A stretch of 64,000 nt of DNA from assembly GCA_004557975.1 (NCBI GenBank), contig SFEV01000003.1, forward strand, positions 1 to 64,000, written 5' to 3'. Shown here piece by piece: positions 16,346 to 25,458 of this stretch. This DNA is from Lachnospiraceae bacterium. GTDB taxonomy: Bacteria > Bacillota > Clostridia > Lachnospirales > Lachnospiraceae. Position 1 is the first letter of the stretch; every line of letters begins with the position of its first letter. The position numbers and the translations under genes are program-made. The notes beneath the pieces were generated by a model. That model ran no database searches, was not told where the DNA came from, and saw only the letters and a program-made list of their open reading frames with translations.

Positions 16346-18412
16346 TTACCAGCAGATAATATAGATCAGCGTCAGCCCCAGTCCAATGCCGAACAACAGC
16401 AGGCCGAAGGACAGGCTTCGGGCGATAATCATATTGTTTTCCTTGATTTCCTCGTGCTTTACCGCAAGGATATGTATGTAATCCCTGTCTGACGGATTCT
16501 TCCGTTTCCAGGTATGGTTCGCGAGATACTGCAGGAAGTTCAGCACACGGCCGCCTGCCTCTGTAAAGACGGTACCTTCTGATCGCTCGTGAGGAAGCGG
16601 ACTGTCGCGGTAGATAGTTCTCCGGAGAATGACCACCACCAGATCCACCAGTGTGTCAAACACTCTGCAGACAGCTCCGCACACAGCAGGCAGAATGGTA
16701 AGCAGCAGCGGACGATAAATCAGATTCTCCAGGTCCAGCCAGGACGGCCACAGATTCACGTAAATATAATGTCCTTTTTCTCTCCGGATCAGCACCTTCC
16801 GGATAAACAGAAGGTACACCAGCGCACCGATCACAATGGATATCGCTGCTCCTTCCAGATTCGCGCGGCTGAAATATGCCACTGCGTGACCCGATTCTTC
16901 CAGATGCATAAACGGCTCTCCCAAAGCAGCGGCACGATCCATGGTCTGGTGCGGAACCAGTCCCCACACAAACAGGATAAGCGCGCTTCCCGCAAGAGCA
17001 AAGGTGCTGGCAGGATTCATATATTTCGTCATTTTGTCGTAGCTGCGCTGAAGCTGTGGATTTTCATTTTCTTCCATGAAAACTGCAATAAACAGCTTCG
17101 TCATATATGCCACAGTCAGTCCGCCTGAAAACAGGAAAATGTACTCCACACACTTCATAAGGAATCCACCGCCGTACTCCAGAATGCTCTCATGGAGCAG
17201 CGTCTTGCTGACGTATCCGCCGAAAAGAGGGATTCCTCCGATGGCAAGCGCGCCGACCAGGAAAATCACCTTCAGAAGCGTTTTTTTCCGTCCAAAGCCA
17301 CGGATTTCATTGAGATCCAGAGCATGTGCGTTCATAAACACCACACCTGCCGCCATAAACAGTACCAGCTTGATCAGTGAATGATTTACCATATGCAGCA
17401 TGGTACCGTGGACTGCCAGCGCATTCTCCGCTCCCAGCATTCCCTGCATTCCGATGCCCACCATGATAAATCCGATCTGTGACATGGAAGAGCACGCCAG
17501 AGTCCGTTTCAGATCGACGGAAAAAACTGCCAGAAGCGCACCGCCGAACATTGTCACCACGCCGAGGAACAGAATCAGTTTTCCCCATGCACCGTCATGC
17601 AGAAACAGACTGCTGCTGATGGCCAGAATCCCGAAAATGCCGGTCTTGGTCAGAATGCCTGACAGAAGTGCCGATGCCGGAGCCGGAGCCACCGGGTGTG
17701 CTTTCGGAAGCCAGATATGCAGCGGAAAAGCACCTGCCTTTGCTCCGAAGCCCACCAGCATACATGCACCTGCCGCATAGAGGACAGGTTTCCGGTCACA
17801 GTTTTGTGCCGCTGCAAGCAGCTCACTGATGGTCAGGGTTCCAAGGGTGCGGTACACCAGAAACAGCCCCATGAGCATCACAAGACCTCCGAGAACCGCC
17901 ACTGCCAGATACGTCTGGGCCGCCCGCAGAGCACCGTCGCTTTCTTCCTGTGCCACCCAGACGTAGGAGGTAAACGACATCATCTCAAAGAAAATAAAGG
18001 TCGTATACAGATCTGCCGACAGGAATACACCCATGGTCGCCCCCAACGTCAGAAGCAGAAACAGATAAAAGCGGTTTCTGTTTTCGTGATGCTGAAAATA
18101 CTCCGGAGACAGGACAGTCGTCATCATCCACATCAGCGCTGCAATGGTACCGTATACCAGACGGAAGCCATCCATCGTAAACGTCAGACCAAATCCGCAG
18201 ATCTCCGGAATGTGAAACTGCAGGAAGGCTTCCGCAGAGACAGCGCCGCCCACTCCCAGGTAACAGGCAAGCATCACCACAAACTCAGCCACCACTGTCA
18301 CTGCAGCTGTCAGATCCCGATATTTCTCATTCTTCAGCCCAATCACCCATCCGGCCAGGCCGCCGATCATAGGAAGGAACACAAGGACTGCCAGAATCAT
18401 ACTCTCTCTCAT
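16346..18412 (-). CDS. antiporter-like subunit, long form (NuoL/HyfB type)
   Basis: A 688-residue membrane protein, the last gene of the operon. The core (about residues 1-470) is a proton-pumping antiporter module: FFEMMSFTSYVW with the conserved glutamate of TM5, GFGAKAGAFPLHIWLPKAHPVAPAPASALLSG with the TM7 lysine, and HMVNHSLIKLVLF. A C-terminal extension of some 200 residues carries a possible amphipathic stretch (LWPSWLDLENLIYRPLL) and two further membrane helices, recalling the lateral helix of NuoL-like subunits. The ATG at 18412 follows GGAGG by seven bases. Fourth antiporter-type subunit of this operon; the partner redox module is not in view. Confidence 0.85.
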   Translation of the reverse strand: MRESMILAVLVFLPMIGGLAGWVIGLKNEKYRDLTAAVTVVAEFVVMLACYLGVGGAVSAEAFLQFHIPEICGFGLTFTMDGFRLVYGTIAALMWMMTTVLSPEYFQHHENRNRFYLFLLLTLGATMGVFLSADLYTTFIFFEMMSFTSYVWVAQEESDGALRAAQTYLAVAVLGGLVMLMGLFLVYRTLGTLTISELLAAAQNCDRKPVLYAAGACMLVGFGAKAGAFPLHIWLPKAHPVAPAPASALLSGILTKTGIFGILAISSSLFLHDGAWGKLILFLGVVTMFGGALLAVFSVDLKRTLACSSMSQIGFIMVGIGMQGMLGAENALAVHGTMLHMVNHSLIKLVLFMAAGVVFMNAHALDLNEIRGFGRKKTLLKVIFLVGALAIGGIPLFGGYVSKTLLHESILEYGGGFLMKCVEYIFLFSGGLTVAYMTKLFIAVFMEENENPQLQRSYDKMTKYMNPASTFALAGSALILFVWGLVPHQTMDRAAALGEPFMHLEESGHAVAYFSRANLEGAAISIVIGALVYLLFIRKVLIRREKGHYIYVNLWPSWLDLENLIYRPLLLTILPAVCGAVCRVFDTLVDLVVVILRRTIYRDSPLPHERSEGTVFTEAGGRVLNFLQYLANHTWKRKNPSDRDYIHILAVKHEEIKENNMIIARSLSFGLLLFGIGLGLTLIYIICW

Positions 18413-18427
18413 ACACACTCCTCCCTT

Positions 18428-19903
18428 CTACATCACGCCGGCCGCTACGGCTTCCAGCGCGTGCACAACCGGCCCGGGATGCAGCCCGAACACAAACATT
18501 GCCACAACAAACAGGACAAGCGGAAGAATCATCATCCAGTTGGGATCCTCCACATCGGAAATAGTTCCGTAATCGAAGGACCGGCCCGGGAAGAAAGCAC
18601 GGACCACAATCGTCAGCATATAGATGGCCGTCAGCAGCGCAGACGCAAGCAGCGCAGCCACACCGATGTATGCCAGAAGACTGTGAGTCTCCACAGCTGC
18701 CTTCGCAAGCTGCCATTTACTGATAAATCCGCAAAGCCCCGGCACACCCATCAGCGCCAGACCGGAGATCGTAAATACGATAAAGACCTTCGGCATTTTT
18801 CTTCCGAAACCGTTCAGCTGGTGAATATACTCTCTGCCTGTCTTGTAGATCACGGCTCCTGCACAGAAGAATGAGGAAATCTTCATAACTGCGTGAAATA
18901 CCATATGGCACAGCGCACCTGTCAGACCCAGCGGTGTCATCAGGACAACACCGAACAGAATATAGGACAGGTTACTGACTGTTGACCACGCCAGTCTCCT
19001 CTTGATATGTGTCTCCTTGAGTGCGCGGCTGCAGCCGTATACAATCGTGAAAATCACAAGCACCATCAGAATCGTCTGTGCCCAGGTTCCGCGAAGAAAA
19101 TCTGCACCGAAGCTGTAGTACGTCACACGCATCGTCGTAAACGCGCCTGCCTTCACGACAGCTACCGCGTGCAGAAGCGCTGTGACAGGAGTCGGCGCCA
19201 CACCCGCCTGCGGAAGCCATGATGAAAACGGGAACATGGCAGCCTTTACGCTGAAGCCGCAGAAGCACAGCAGATAGACAAACAGCAGCATGTTCGTTCT
19301 GTCACCGATCTTCGCCATATCCATGACTCCTCCCGGCATAAAATTTGAGGTCGTGCCGTACGTCAGAATAAAGATCATACCGATAAATGCGAAAGCCGCT
19401 CCGCCCAGTGAATAATACAGGTATGTACGGCTCGCCAGGACTGCCTCACGTGACAGCGTGTGAAGAATCAGCGGAAGCGTCACCATACTCAGCATCTCAT
19501 AGAAGCAGTACATGGTCATAATATCCTCAGCCAGCGCAATGCCCAGCGTAACTCCATATGTGACCGTATAGAACATAAAGAAAAACTTTTCGTGGTTCTC
19601 ATGCTTCATATACTCGAAAGCATACAGCGTCGCCAGCGGCCACAGAACGGAGACGATCCCGGCAAATACGGTTCCCAGACCGTCGAGATGAAAACTCAGC
19701 GTCAGATCTCCTGTGAAACGAAACAGAATAAAGGATTCCTGCGGCTGCGAGATCAACAGAACAAACACAAGAACAGAGTTCAGCAGGACTGCCGTCTCAA
19801 TAAATACAAGCATCTGGTTTCTGCTGCGAAAAGGCAGCAGAGGAATCAGGACACCGGCCAGAATCGGAAGCAGCACTACAATTACAAGTAAATTTGCATC
19901 CAT
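18428..19903 (-). CDS. antiporter-like subunit (MrpD/NuoM type)
   Basis: A 491-residue protein with about 14 membrane segments. Key positions: CFYEMLSMVTLPLILH (TM5 glutamate), CGFSVKAAMFPFSSWLPQAGVAPTPVTALLHAVAVVKAG (TM7 lysine and TM8 region) and CHMVFHAVMKISSFFCAGAVIY. The second position reads SVKAAMF where paralogues have GAKAG, and the TM7/8 loop is shorter, so it belongs to a separate paralogue group. Nine bases before the 688-residue subunit gene. Confidence 0.87.
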   Translation of the reverse strand: MDANLLVIVVLLPILAGVLIPLLPFRSRNQMLVFIETAVLLNSVLVFVLLISQPQESFILFRFTGDLTLSFHLDGLGTVFAGIVSVLWPLATLYAFEYMKHENHEKFFFMFYTVTYGVTLGIALAEDIMTMYCFYEMLSMVTLPLILHTLSREAVLASRTYLYYSLGGAAFAFIGMIFILTYGTTSNFMPGGVMDMAKIGDRTNMLLFVYLLCFCGFSVKAAMFPFSSWLPQAGVAPTPVTALLHAVAVVKAGAFTTMRVTYYSFGADFLRGTWAQTILMVLVIFTIVYGCSRALKETHIKRRLAWSTVSNLSYILFGVVLMTPLGLTGALCHMVFHAVMKISSFFCAGAVIYKTGREYIHQLNGFGRKMPKVFIVFTISGLALMGVPGLCGFISKWQLAKAAVETHSLLAYIGVAALLASALLTAIYMLTIVVRAFFPGRSFDYGTISDVEDPNWMMILPLVLFVVAMFVFGLHPGPVVHALEAVAAGVM

Positions 19904-19922
19904 TTATGTCTTCCTCCTCTCT

Positions 19923-21446
19923 CTACATCAGAGCTGCTGCAAGGTCACGCAGATAATCTGCCAACGGGTTCGGGAACACGCCGAGCAGTACCGCAAGAGC
20001 TGCAAGAACGGCAAGAGGAACCAGCATCAGAAGCGCAGGCTCCCGCACCTTAGCAGCATCCTGTTCTTCCTTCTCCTCCGTCACTTTCACATTGCTGCCC
20101 GGGAAAAAGCCTTTCATTGTTACCGGCAGAAGATACCCTGCTGTCAGCAGCGCGCTGACCAGCAGTACCACAGGTCCCAGCCAGCCAAATACACCGGTAT
20201 CCGACTCCAGAGCGCCCTGTGCCAGATACCATTTGCTGACAAAGCCGCTTGTGGGCGGTATACCGATTAAAGCAAGGGATACAAATGTGTAACACCACAG
20301 CGTTTTCGGCATCCGCTTTCCAATCCCGGAAAGCTCCTCCACACGCGTCTTTCCGCACTCGAAAATGAAGATTCCGGCAGTCAGAAACAGCGCGGATTTA
20401 ATGAAAGAATGGAATACCGTGTGCATCAGTGCACCTGTCATACCGGTCGGTGTGAGCACGGAAAGTCCGAACAGCACATAGGAAATCTGGCTCACCGTTG
20501 AGTAGGCAAGGCGCTTTTTAAACACAGGCTCACGAAATGCAAGCAGTGATCCCATAAACACGGTGAGAAGAGACAGCATCATCCACACAGTCTGTACCCA
20601 GGTACCACGGAGAAAATCTGCACCCACCATATAGTAGACCACCCGGACAATCGCCAGCACGCCTCCCTTTACGATGACACCGGACAGCACTGCTGACGCC
20701 GGCGAAGGAGCAACGGGATGAGCTGCAGGCAGCCATGCATGGAGCGGGAACATACCCGCCTTCGCTCCGAAACCGATCAGCATGGCAAATACTGCAATCA
20801 GCAGTATCCCCTGGTTGCCCCGGGCAAGCTCCATATTCAGAGAACCGCCCGCCGTAAATGTGATGGTATCACAGTACTGATACAGAAAGAATATTCCAAA
20901 CAGTCCCAGATAGGCACCACACATGGAATAAAACAGATACTTCAGCGCTGCCATAATGGATTCCCGTGATCCGTTATGCAGAACCAGGGGAACGGAGGTC
21001 AGCGTCATCAGTTCATAAAACAGATACATAGTCACCAGATTTCCTGAGAAAACCAGTCCCACCAGCACACCGTAGACAACGAGGTAAAATCCGAAAAACC
21101 GTTTTTCCTCCCCCTCGTGCTGCATATATACAAAAGAATACACGCCTGCCGCCACCCATACGATACTCACAAACGTAACAAACAGCCTGCCCAGCGCATC
21201 AATTTTAAAATATACCGGAATATTTTCCATCAGATAAAAAAGCGTTACACTTTTTTCACCGCTCCAGGCGGCTCCAAGTGCCAGAACCGCCGAAATTACC
21301 AGAACTGCGGCAGTAAAACTGTGCAGCCTGCTCCTGTCTCCGGTTGCATCCCCGCTTCCGCCAAGATGCGCCCGGAAGGATGAAGCCAGCAGACAGATTC
21401 CGGCAGCCATCGGCAAAAATACCGGCAATAAAATCCAGCTACTCAT
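19923..21446 (-). CDS. antiporter-like subunit (MrpD/NuoM type)
   Basis: A 507-residue protein. The start at 21446 was chosen because GGAGAT precedes it; the 32 extra upstream codons overlap no ribosome site. Motifs: LFYELMTLTSVPLVLH, GFGAKAGMFPLHAWLPAAHPVAPSPASAVLSG and MHTVFHSFIKSALFLTAGIFIF. These are the glutamate and lysine residues on the proton path of complex-I-like antiporter subunits. It ends 19 bases before the 491-residue subunit gene starts, and the two are clear paralogues of each other (for example RVVYYMVGADFLRGTW versus RVTYYSFGADFLRGTW). Confidence 0.87.
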   Translation of the reverse strand: MSSWILLPVFLPMAAGICLLASSFRAHLGGSGDATGDRSRLHSFTAAVLVISAVLALGAAWSGEKSVTLFYLMENIPVYFKIDALGRLFVTFVSIVWVAAGVYSFVYMQHEGEEKRFFGFYLVVYGVLVGLVFSGNLVTMYLFYELMTLTSVPLVLHNGSRESIMAALKYLFYSMCGAYLGLFGIFFLYQYCDTITFTAGGSLNMELARGNQGILLIAVFAMLIGFGAKAGMFPLHAWLPAAHPVAPSPASAVLSGVIVKGGVLAIVRVVYYMVGADFLRGTWVQTVWMMLSLLTVFMGSLLAFREPVFKKRLAYSTVSQISYVLFGLSVLTPTGMTGALMHTVFHSFIKSALFLTAGIFIFECGKTRVEELSGIGKRMPKTLWCYTFVSLALIGIPPTSGFVSKWYLAQGALESDTGVFGWLGPVVLLVSALLTAGYLLPVTMKGFFPGSNVKVTEEKEEQDAAKVREPALLMLVPLAVLAALAVLLGVFPNPLADYLRDLAAALM

Positions 21447-21567
21447 AATTATCTCCTTCCGTTTTGATGATACACAGCAGTTCGGAATATGACCGCCCAC
21501 TTCATTCACTGCAGCACGTTCGCAGTGCACGTGAACAGTCACCTTCTGATTTCTTATCCTGCTGCGG

Positions 21568-23076
21568 TTATGTGAACATGTTCAGACCGTTCTGGAACAG
21601 CCTCACAATCGGCTCTGAGCAAAGTCCGAGAATCAGATTCAACAGAATGAAGCAGACAAGCGCAGCAGATTTTACCGGATTGTCCATGATCCGTATCATG
21701 GTATGCCCCTTCTGCGCTGCCACGGACTTCTTCTCCGGCGTATAAATCCGGATAACCGTTTTCATAAAGTAAACTGCATTCAGAATCGTACTGAGCGCCA
21801 GCGCAATCAATGTAGGCAGCACCTTGTGCAGAGACTCCACCGCAGCCTGTGCAAACAAAATCTTTGAGATAAAACCGGCAAACATCGGAAAGCCCACCAT
21901 GGACAGGGAGCCCACCGTAAACGCAACACCAGCCAGCTTATTCCGGTACCCGGCACCGGTCAGGTCAAAGAAATCCGTACTGTCACCGGAGGCTTCCGTA
22001 ATGCCGGAGGCCGCCACAAACAGAAGAGATTTTGTGGCCGCGTGAGATACAATGTGATAAATACTTGCTATCACACCTGCCGTCGTTCCCAGTCCGAAGC
22101 CCATGTAAATGTATCCGATCTGTGCCACGGAAGAATATGCGATCATACGCCGGATATTGTTCTCCTTGATCGCTGAGACAGATCCCATGATCATGCCGGC
22201 CACGCCGAATACAAACAGTACATTGATAACCTTGCTGTCTCTCACAATATCAAATCCGACTACACGGTAAAAAATCTTAACAAGCAGGAAAATATATCCC
22301 TTGGAGACAAGTGATGACAGGATCGCCGCAGATGACAGCGTGGAATATCCGTATGCGTCCGGCAGCCACGCGTGGAACGGGTACAGTGCGCTCTTGATCG
22401 CCAGTCCCACTGACATCAGACTCAATGATACAAGCAGAGGAATATGGTAGTCTCCCGACTCATTCAGAAGCTGTACCTGCTCTTTGATATTGCTCATCAG
22501 CAGATGGCCCGTCAGATCATACAGAAAACAGATACCCAGCAGCAGCAGACCGGAGCCCAGCAGGCTCATGATCATATACCGCGTGGCAGCCTCAATATTC
22601 CGTCCGTTCTGCTTGATCATAATCAGTCCGCAGGCAGAGATGGTATTGATCTCCACAAACACATACGCCGTAAAAAGGTCATTCGTGTAAATCAGTGCCA
22701 GCAGAGAAGAAAGCAGCAGATTGACCATAATATAATAAAGGTTCTGCTTTTCCGGCTCAATCTCTGCCAGCCGCTCACGCTCACCGCCCAGCATGCACAG
22801 AAGCATGATGACACAGAAAAATACAGCCATGGAAGCCTCCAGCACGCCGACACGAATTTCATTGCCCCAGGGTGCCGGGAAATGTCCCATCATATATACA
22901 TACGATTCGCCGCTGCTGATGGTAAAAGAAAGCACGGCACAGGACATAATACCGATCATCGAGATCACGGCAATATTCAGCCTCTTCGCCGCTTTTCCAC
23001 CCAATATGGAAGAAAGGGGACCGGAAAACAGCGACAGAATAATCGAAAAAAAGGGAAAATTCTGAACAAAAGCCAT
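21568..23076 (-). CDS. antiporter subunit (MrpD/MbhH type)
   Basis: A 502-residue protein directly after the MrpC-like gene, where MrpD or MbhH normally lies. Motifs: YVFVEINTISACGLIMIKQNGR (TM5 glutamate), LAIKSALYPFHAWLPDAYGYSTLSSAAILSSLVSKGY (TM7 lysine) and IYHIVSHAATKSLLFVAASGI. The start ATG at 23076 is seven bases after GGAGG and overlaps the upstream stop. The 121-base gap to the next subunit is the longest inside the operon. Confidence 0.9.
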   Translation of the reverse strand: MAFVQNFPFFSIILSLFSGPLSSILGGKAAKRLNIAVISMIGIMSCAVLSFTISSGESYVYMMGHFPAPWGNEIRVGVLEASMAVFFCVIMLLCMLGGERERLAEIEPEKQNLYYIMVNLLLSSLLALIYTNDLFTAYVFVEINTISACGLIMIKQNGRNIEAATRYMIMSLLGSGLLLLGICFLYDLTGHLLMSNIKEQVQLLNESGDYHIPLLVSLSLMSVGLAIKSALYPFHAWLPDAYGYSTLSSAAILSSLVSKGYIFLLVKIFYRVVGFDIVRDSKVINVLFVFGVAGMIMGSVSAIKENNIRRMIAYSSVAQIGYIYMGFGLGTTAGVIASIYHIVSHAATKSLLFVAASGITEASGDSTDFFDLTGAGYRNKLAGVAFTVGSLSMVGFPMFAGFISKILFAQAAVESLHKVLPTLIALALSTILNAVYFMKTVIRIYTPEKKSVAAQKGHTMIRIMDNPVKSAALVCFILLNLILGLCSEPIVRLFQNGLNMFT

Positions 23077-23453
23077 CACAGACCCTCCTTCTTAAGCTGC
23101 GTAGTGATCTGGTCAAGATCCAGTGTATGATACCTGCGGTACAGGCGGATCGTCAGCGACAGCATCAGCGCCGACACAGAAACCGACACTACGATACCTG
23201 TCAGTACGAGACCGCTGGGAATCGGATTAATGTATGCTTCGACACTCTGTACGCCATCCACCACGATCGGTGCCCTGCGGCCCTCTATGTAACCCTTCAG
23301 AGCCAGGAACAGATACATCGCCGTATCCATGATATTCAGGCCGATGATTTTCTTGATCAGATTCTTCTGCAGAAGCAGATTGGAAAATCCGATACCAAAC
23401 AGAATCATTGCCACAGCCTCTTCATAGTTGTTCAGTAAATTTGCAAGATTCAT
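23076..23453 (-). CDS. MrpC/MbhG (NuoK-like) subunit
   Basis: A 125-residue protein with three membrane helices, homologous to NuoK: MILFGIGFSNLLLQKNLIKKIIGLNIMDTAMYLFL, then NPIPSGLVLTGIVVSVSVSALMLSL. The proline pair and LTGIVV are typical of MrpC. The start at 23453 follows AGGAGGATATTGAT. Its stop overlaps the MrpD-like start. Confidence 0.9.
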   Translation of the reverse strand: MNLANLLNNYEEAVAMILFGIGFSNLLLQKNLIKKIIGLNIMDTAMYLFLALKGYIEGRRAPIVVDGVQSVEAYINPIPSGLVLTGIVVSVSVSALMLSLTIRLYRRYHTLDLDQITTQLKKEGL

Positions 23454-23454
23454 A

Positions 23455-24426
23455 TCAATATCCTCCTTTCCGGAACATGACATAAAATGTATACATGGTT
23501 CCGGCCACGACGATTCCGACGCAGATATTCAGCAGCAGAATCAGACCGCTGCTCAGTATCGCCCCCGGCGTGCCCAGCGGAATCACGCTCTCAATATGGT
23601 TCGCTCCCGTATAAAAGGAATAGCACTTCGACAGCGCATAACATGCAAGCGCACCGAAGCTGAGCTTCTTGTACGTACTTGCCTTAAAGAACCGCTCTGT
23701 CTTTGCAAATCCGAAGGCGTTCAGGTACAGAATCAGTCCTGCTCCGATTACGGCTCCGCCGGAGAAGCCTCCGCCAGGCCCCAGATGACCGCACAGAATC
23801 ACATAAATACCGAAAATCACAATCGGCGGAACCAGAATTCTGGCTGCAGTCTGGAGAATCACATCGTTTTTCGGCTCATGGATACGGTCATTCTCCTCCA
23901 TATCCGCAATGCTGTTTTTGCCCTTTTTTCTGTCATTGCGCAGCAGGATCAGCACCGTACACGTTGCAATAAACAGCACATGGGACTCACCCAGTGTATC
24001 GAATGCTCTGTAATCGAGGATCATACCCGTTACGATATTGACAGAACCCGTCTCCTGCAGACCATTCTCAATATACCGCCGGGATACCTCGTTGTTCACC
24101 GGATTGTCAGCGTGCCCTGTGGTCGGCAGATTGGAAACTGCCGTCAGAAGCATGATCACGAGAAAAATGCAGAAGCACACGCAGAACAATCTGTAAATTT
24201 TGTTGAAAACTGTTATTTCAGGATTATGTTTAATATCGTAGACGCGCTCAAACAGCCTTCGCTTTTCCTCCTCGCGCTGGCGGACCGTTCTGTGATCCTC
24301 CGTGAATTCCTTCTGCGGCTTCATCTCCAGCTCATCGAGAAACAGATCCTTTGATCCGTCAAACCATTGCTTCATCCGGTAGGAGCGTGTCTTTTTGTAT
24401 TCCTGGTCGGAAACCTTTCTACTCAT
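23455..24426 (-). CDS. MbhE-MrpB fusion subunit with cytoplasmic N-terminal extension
   Basis: A 323-residue protein in three parts. Residues 1-80 are a charged, helix-rich soluble extension (KPQKEFTEDHRTVRQREEEKRR region). Residues 80-165 match MbhE/the MrpA C-terminal part (TGSVNIVTGMILDYRAFDTLGESHVLF). Residues 190-320 match MrpB/MbhF (GHLGPGGGFSGGAVIGAGLILYL). MbhE and MbhF are separate in archaeal hydrogenases and split between MrpA and MrpB in Mrp antiporters. The start at 24426 overlaps the stop of the MbhD-like gene and follows GGAGGAGAAGG. Confidence 0.85.
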   Translation of the reverse strand: MSRKVSDQEYKKTRSYRMKQWFDGSKDLFLDELEMKPQKEFTEDHRTVRQREEEKRRLFERVYDIKHNPEITVFNKIYRLFCVCFCIFLVIMLLTAVSNLPTTGHADNPVNNEVSRRYIENGLQETGSVNIVTGMILDYRAFDTLGESHVLFIATCTVLILLRNDRKKGKNSIADMEENDRIHEPKNDVILQTAARILVPPIVIFGIYVILCGHLGPGGGFSGGAVIGAGLILYLNAFGFAKTERFFKASTYKKLSFGALACYALSKCYSFYTGANHIESVIPLGTPGAILSSGLILLLNICVGIVVAGTMYTFYVMFRKGGY

Positions 24427-24694
24427 CCTTCTCCTCCTCATTCTCATCATCTTCTGATTTCATCATCGCATGAATTTTTTTCAGCGTTACGAAAAACAGG
24501 ATACTTGTGATACCGGCTCCCACAGCCGCCTCCGTGATGGCAAGATCAGGCGATTCCAGAAGTATCCAGATAATCGACATGATCAGACTGTAGGACATAT
24601 AAATCAAAATCGAGTTCAGCAGATTTTTGGACAGGCTGACAGAGACTGCGCAGACGACCAGAAATCCAAGCAAAATATATGTAAATACATGCAT
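24419..24694 (-). CDS. MbhD/DUF4040 subunit (MrpA C-terminal part)
   Basis: A 91-residue protein with three membrane helices: LLGFLVVCAVSVSLSKNLLNSILIYMSYSLIMSIIWILLESPDLAITEAAVGAGITSILFF region. The ESPDLAITEAAVGAG motif is the hallmark of DUF4040, found as MbhD in membrane-bound hydrogenases and inside MrpA. The C-terminus is very acidic (residues 80-91). The ribosome site GGGGAGG lies upstream. Confidence 0.88.
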   Translation of the reverse strand: MHVFTYILLGFLVVCAVSVSLSKNLLNSILIYMSYSLIMSIIWILLESPDLAITEAAVGAGITSILFFVTLKKIHAMMKSEDDENEEEKDE

Positions 24695-24695
24695 A

Positions 24696-25121
24696 CTATG
24701 ATTCCTCCCCGACAGTATCTGATTTTTTTTCGTTCAGGCCGGCAGCAGCTTCCTCCGCGCTGTGTTTCTGCGCAAGATCCTCTTCCACCTGCCGAAGTGT
24801 CATTCTGCGGTAATGCTTCTCCGGCTCCTCATCTGTCGTCACCTCAAGACGGGCAATCAGATGCGAGGATACCGGTGATGAGAACCACAGGAATACAACG
24901 ACGAAAAACAGCTTCAGGGAAGTAAAATTGAAACTGTTTATCAGGATCAGCCCAATCAGAGAAAATCCGATGCCAAGCGTATCTCCCATAGCCGCCGCAT
25001 GCATTCTGTTCAGGACGTAACGAAACCGGAAGACGCCGAACATCTCTATTGCAAATATCCCCAGCCCGAACAGTAACAGACCTGCCCCTGCCAGAAAACG
25101 GAGCCACTCAAACACTGCCAT
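24696..25121 (-). CDS. MrpG/MbhC subunit
   Basis: A 141-residue protein with three membrane helices in the first 95 residues: FLAGAGLLLFGLGIFAIEMFGVFRFRYVLNRMHAAAMGDTLGIG is the MrpG signature, with RMHAA...DTLG. A 45-residue charged cytoplasmic tail follows. The ATG at 25121 has an AGGAGGAGG site; an upstream frame start at 25160 does not. The start lies within the end of the MrpF-like gene (14-base overlap). Confidence 0.88.
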   Translation of the reverse strand: MAVFEWLRFLAGAGLLLFGLGIFAIEMFGVFRFRYVLNRMHAAAMGDTLGIGFSLIGLILINSFNFTSLKLFFVVVFLWFSSPVSSHLIARLEVTTDEEPEKHYRRMTLRQVEEDLAQKHSAEEAAAGLNEKKSDTVGEES

Positions 25122-25440
25122 CGTTCTTTTCCTCCTCCTGCTTTTTTTCCAGATATACACCCATATAAACCTTTGTCAGTACAATAACGGCCAGGAAACT
25201 GATCATCGCATAAATCAGACAGATATCGGCCAGATACCCCTCCTGCAGCATAACAGCAAGAATCGCGATAATGACCATGACAATCGTACCCATCATATTG
25301 ACAGCTACAATTCTGTCGGCAATCCTCGGCCCGATAATCGCCCGGATCAGGCAGAGTACAACCATCACTGCCAGCAGAATCAGTGCTGCCACAAAAAACG
25401 CGTGGCATGTCTGTTCCAGGCCAGGTATTCCCTTTCCCAT
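25108..25440 (-). CDS. MrpF/MbhB subunit
   Basis: A 110-residue protein with three membrane helices and the family motif LIRAIIGPRIADRIVAVNMMGT, matching the GP..DR.vA.d.. motif of MrpF. Its end overlaps the next gene, indicating coupled translation. Ribosome site AAGGAGG. Confidence 0.9.
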   Translation of the reverse strand: MGKGIPGLEQTCHAFFVAALILLAVMVVLCLIRAIIGPRIADRIVAVNMMGTIVMVIIAILAVMLQEGYLADICLIYAMISFLAVIVLTKVYMGVYLEKKQEEEKNDGSV

Positions 25441-25458
25441 AATATTTCCTCCTTCTTT

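Noticed and set aside
17696..18874. 392-codon plus-strand frame opposite the antiporter subunits
   Set aside because: Shadow of two well-supported membrane-protein genes; composition rich in His, Lys and Gln, no ribosome site.
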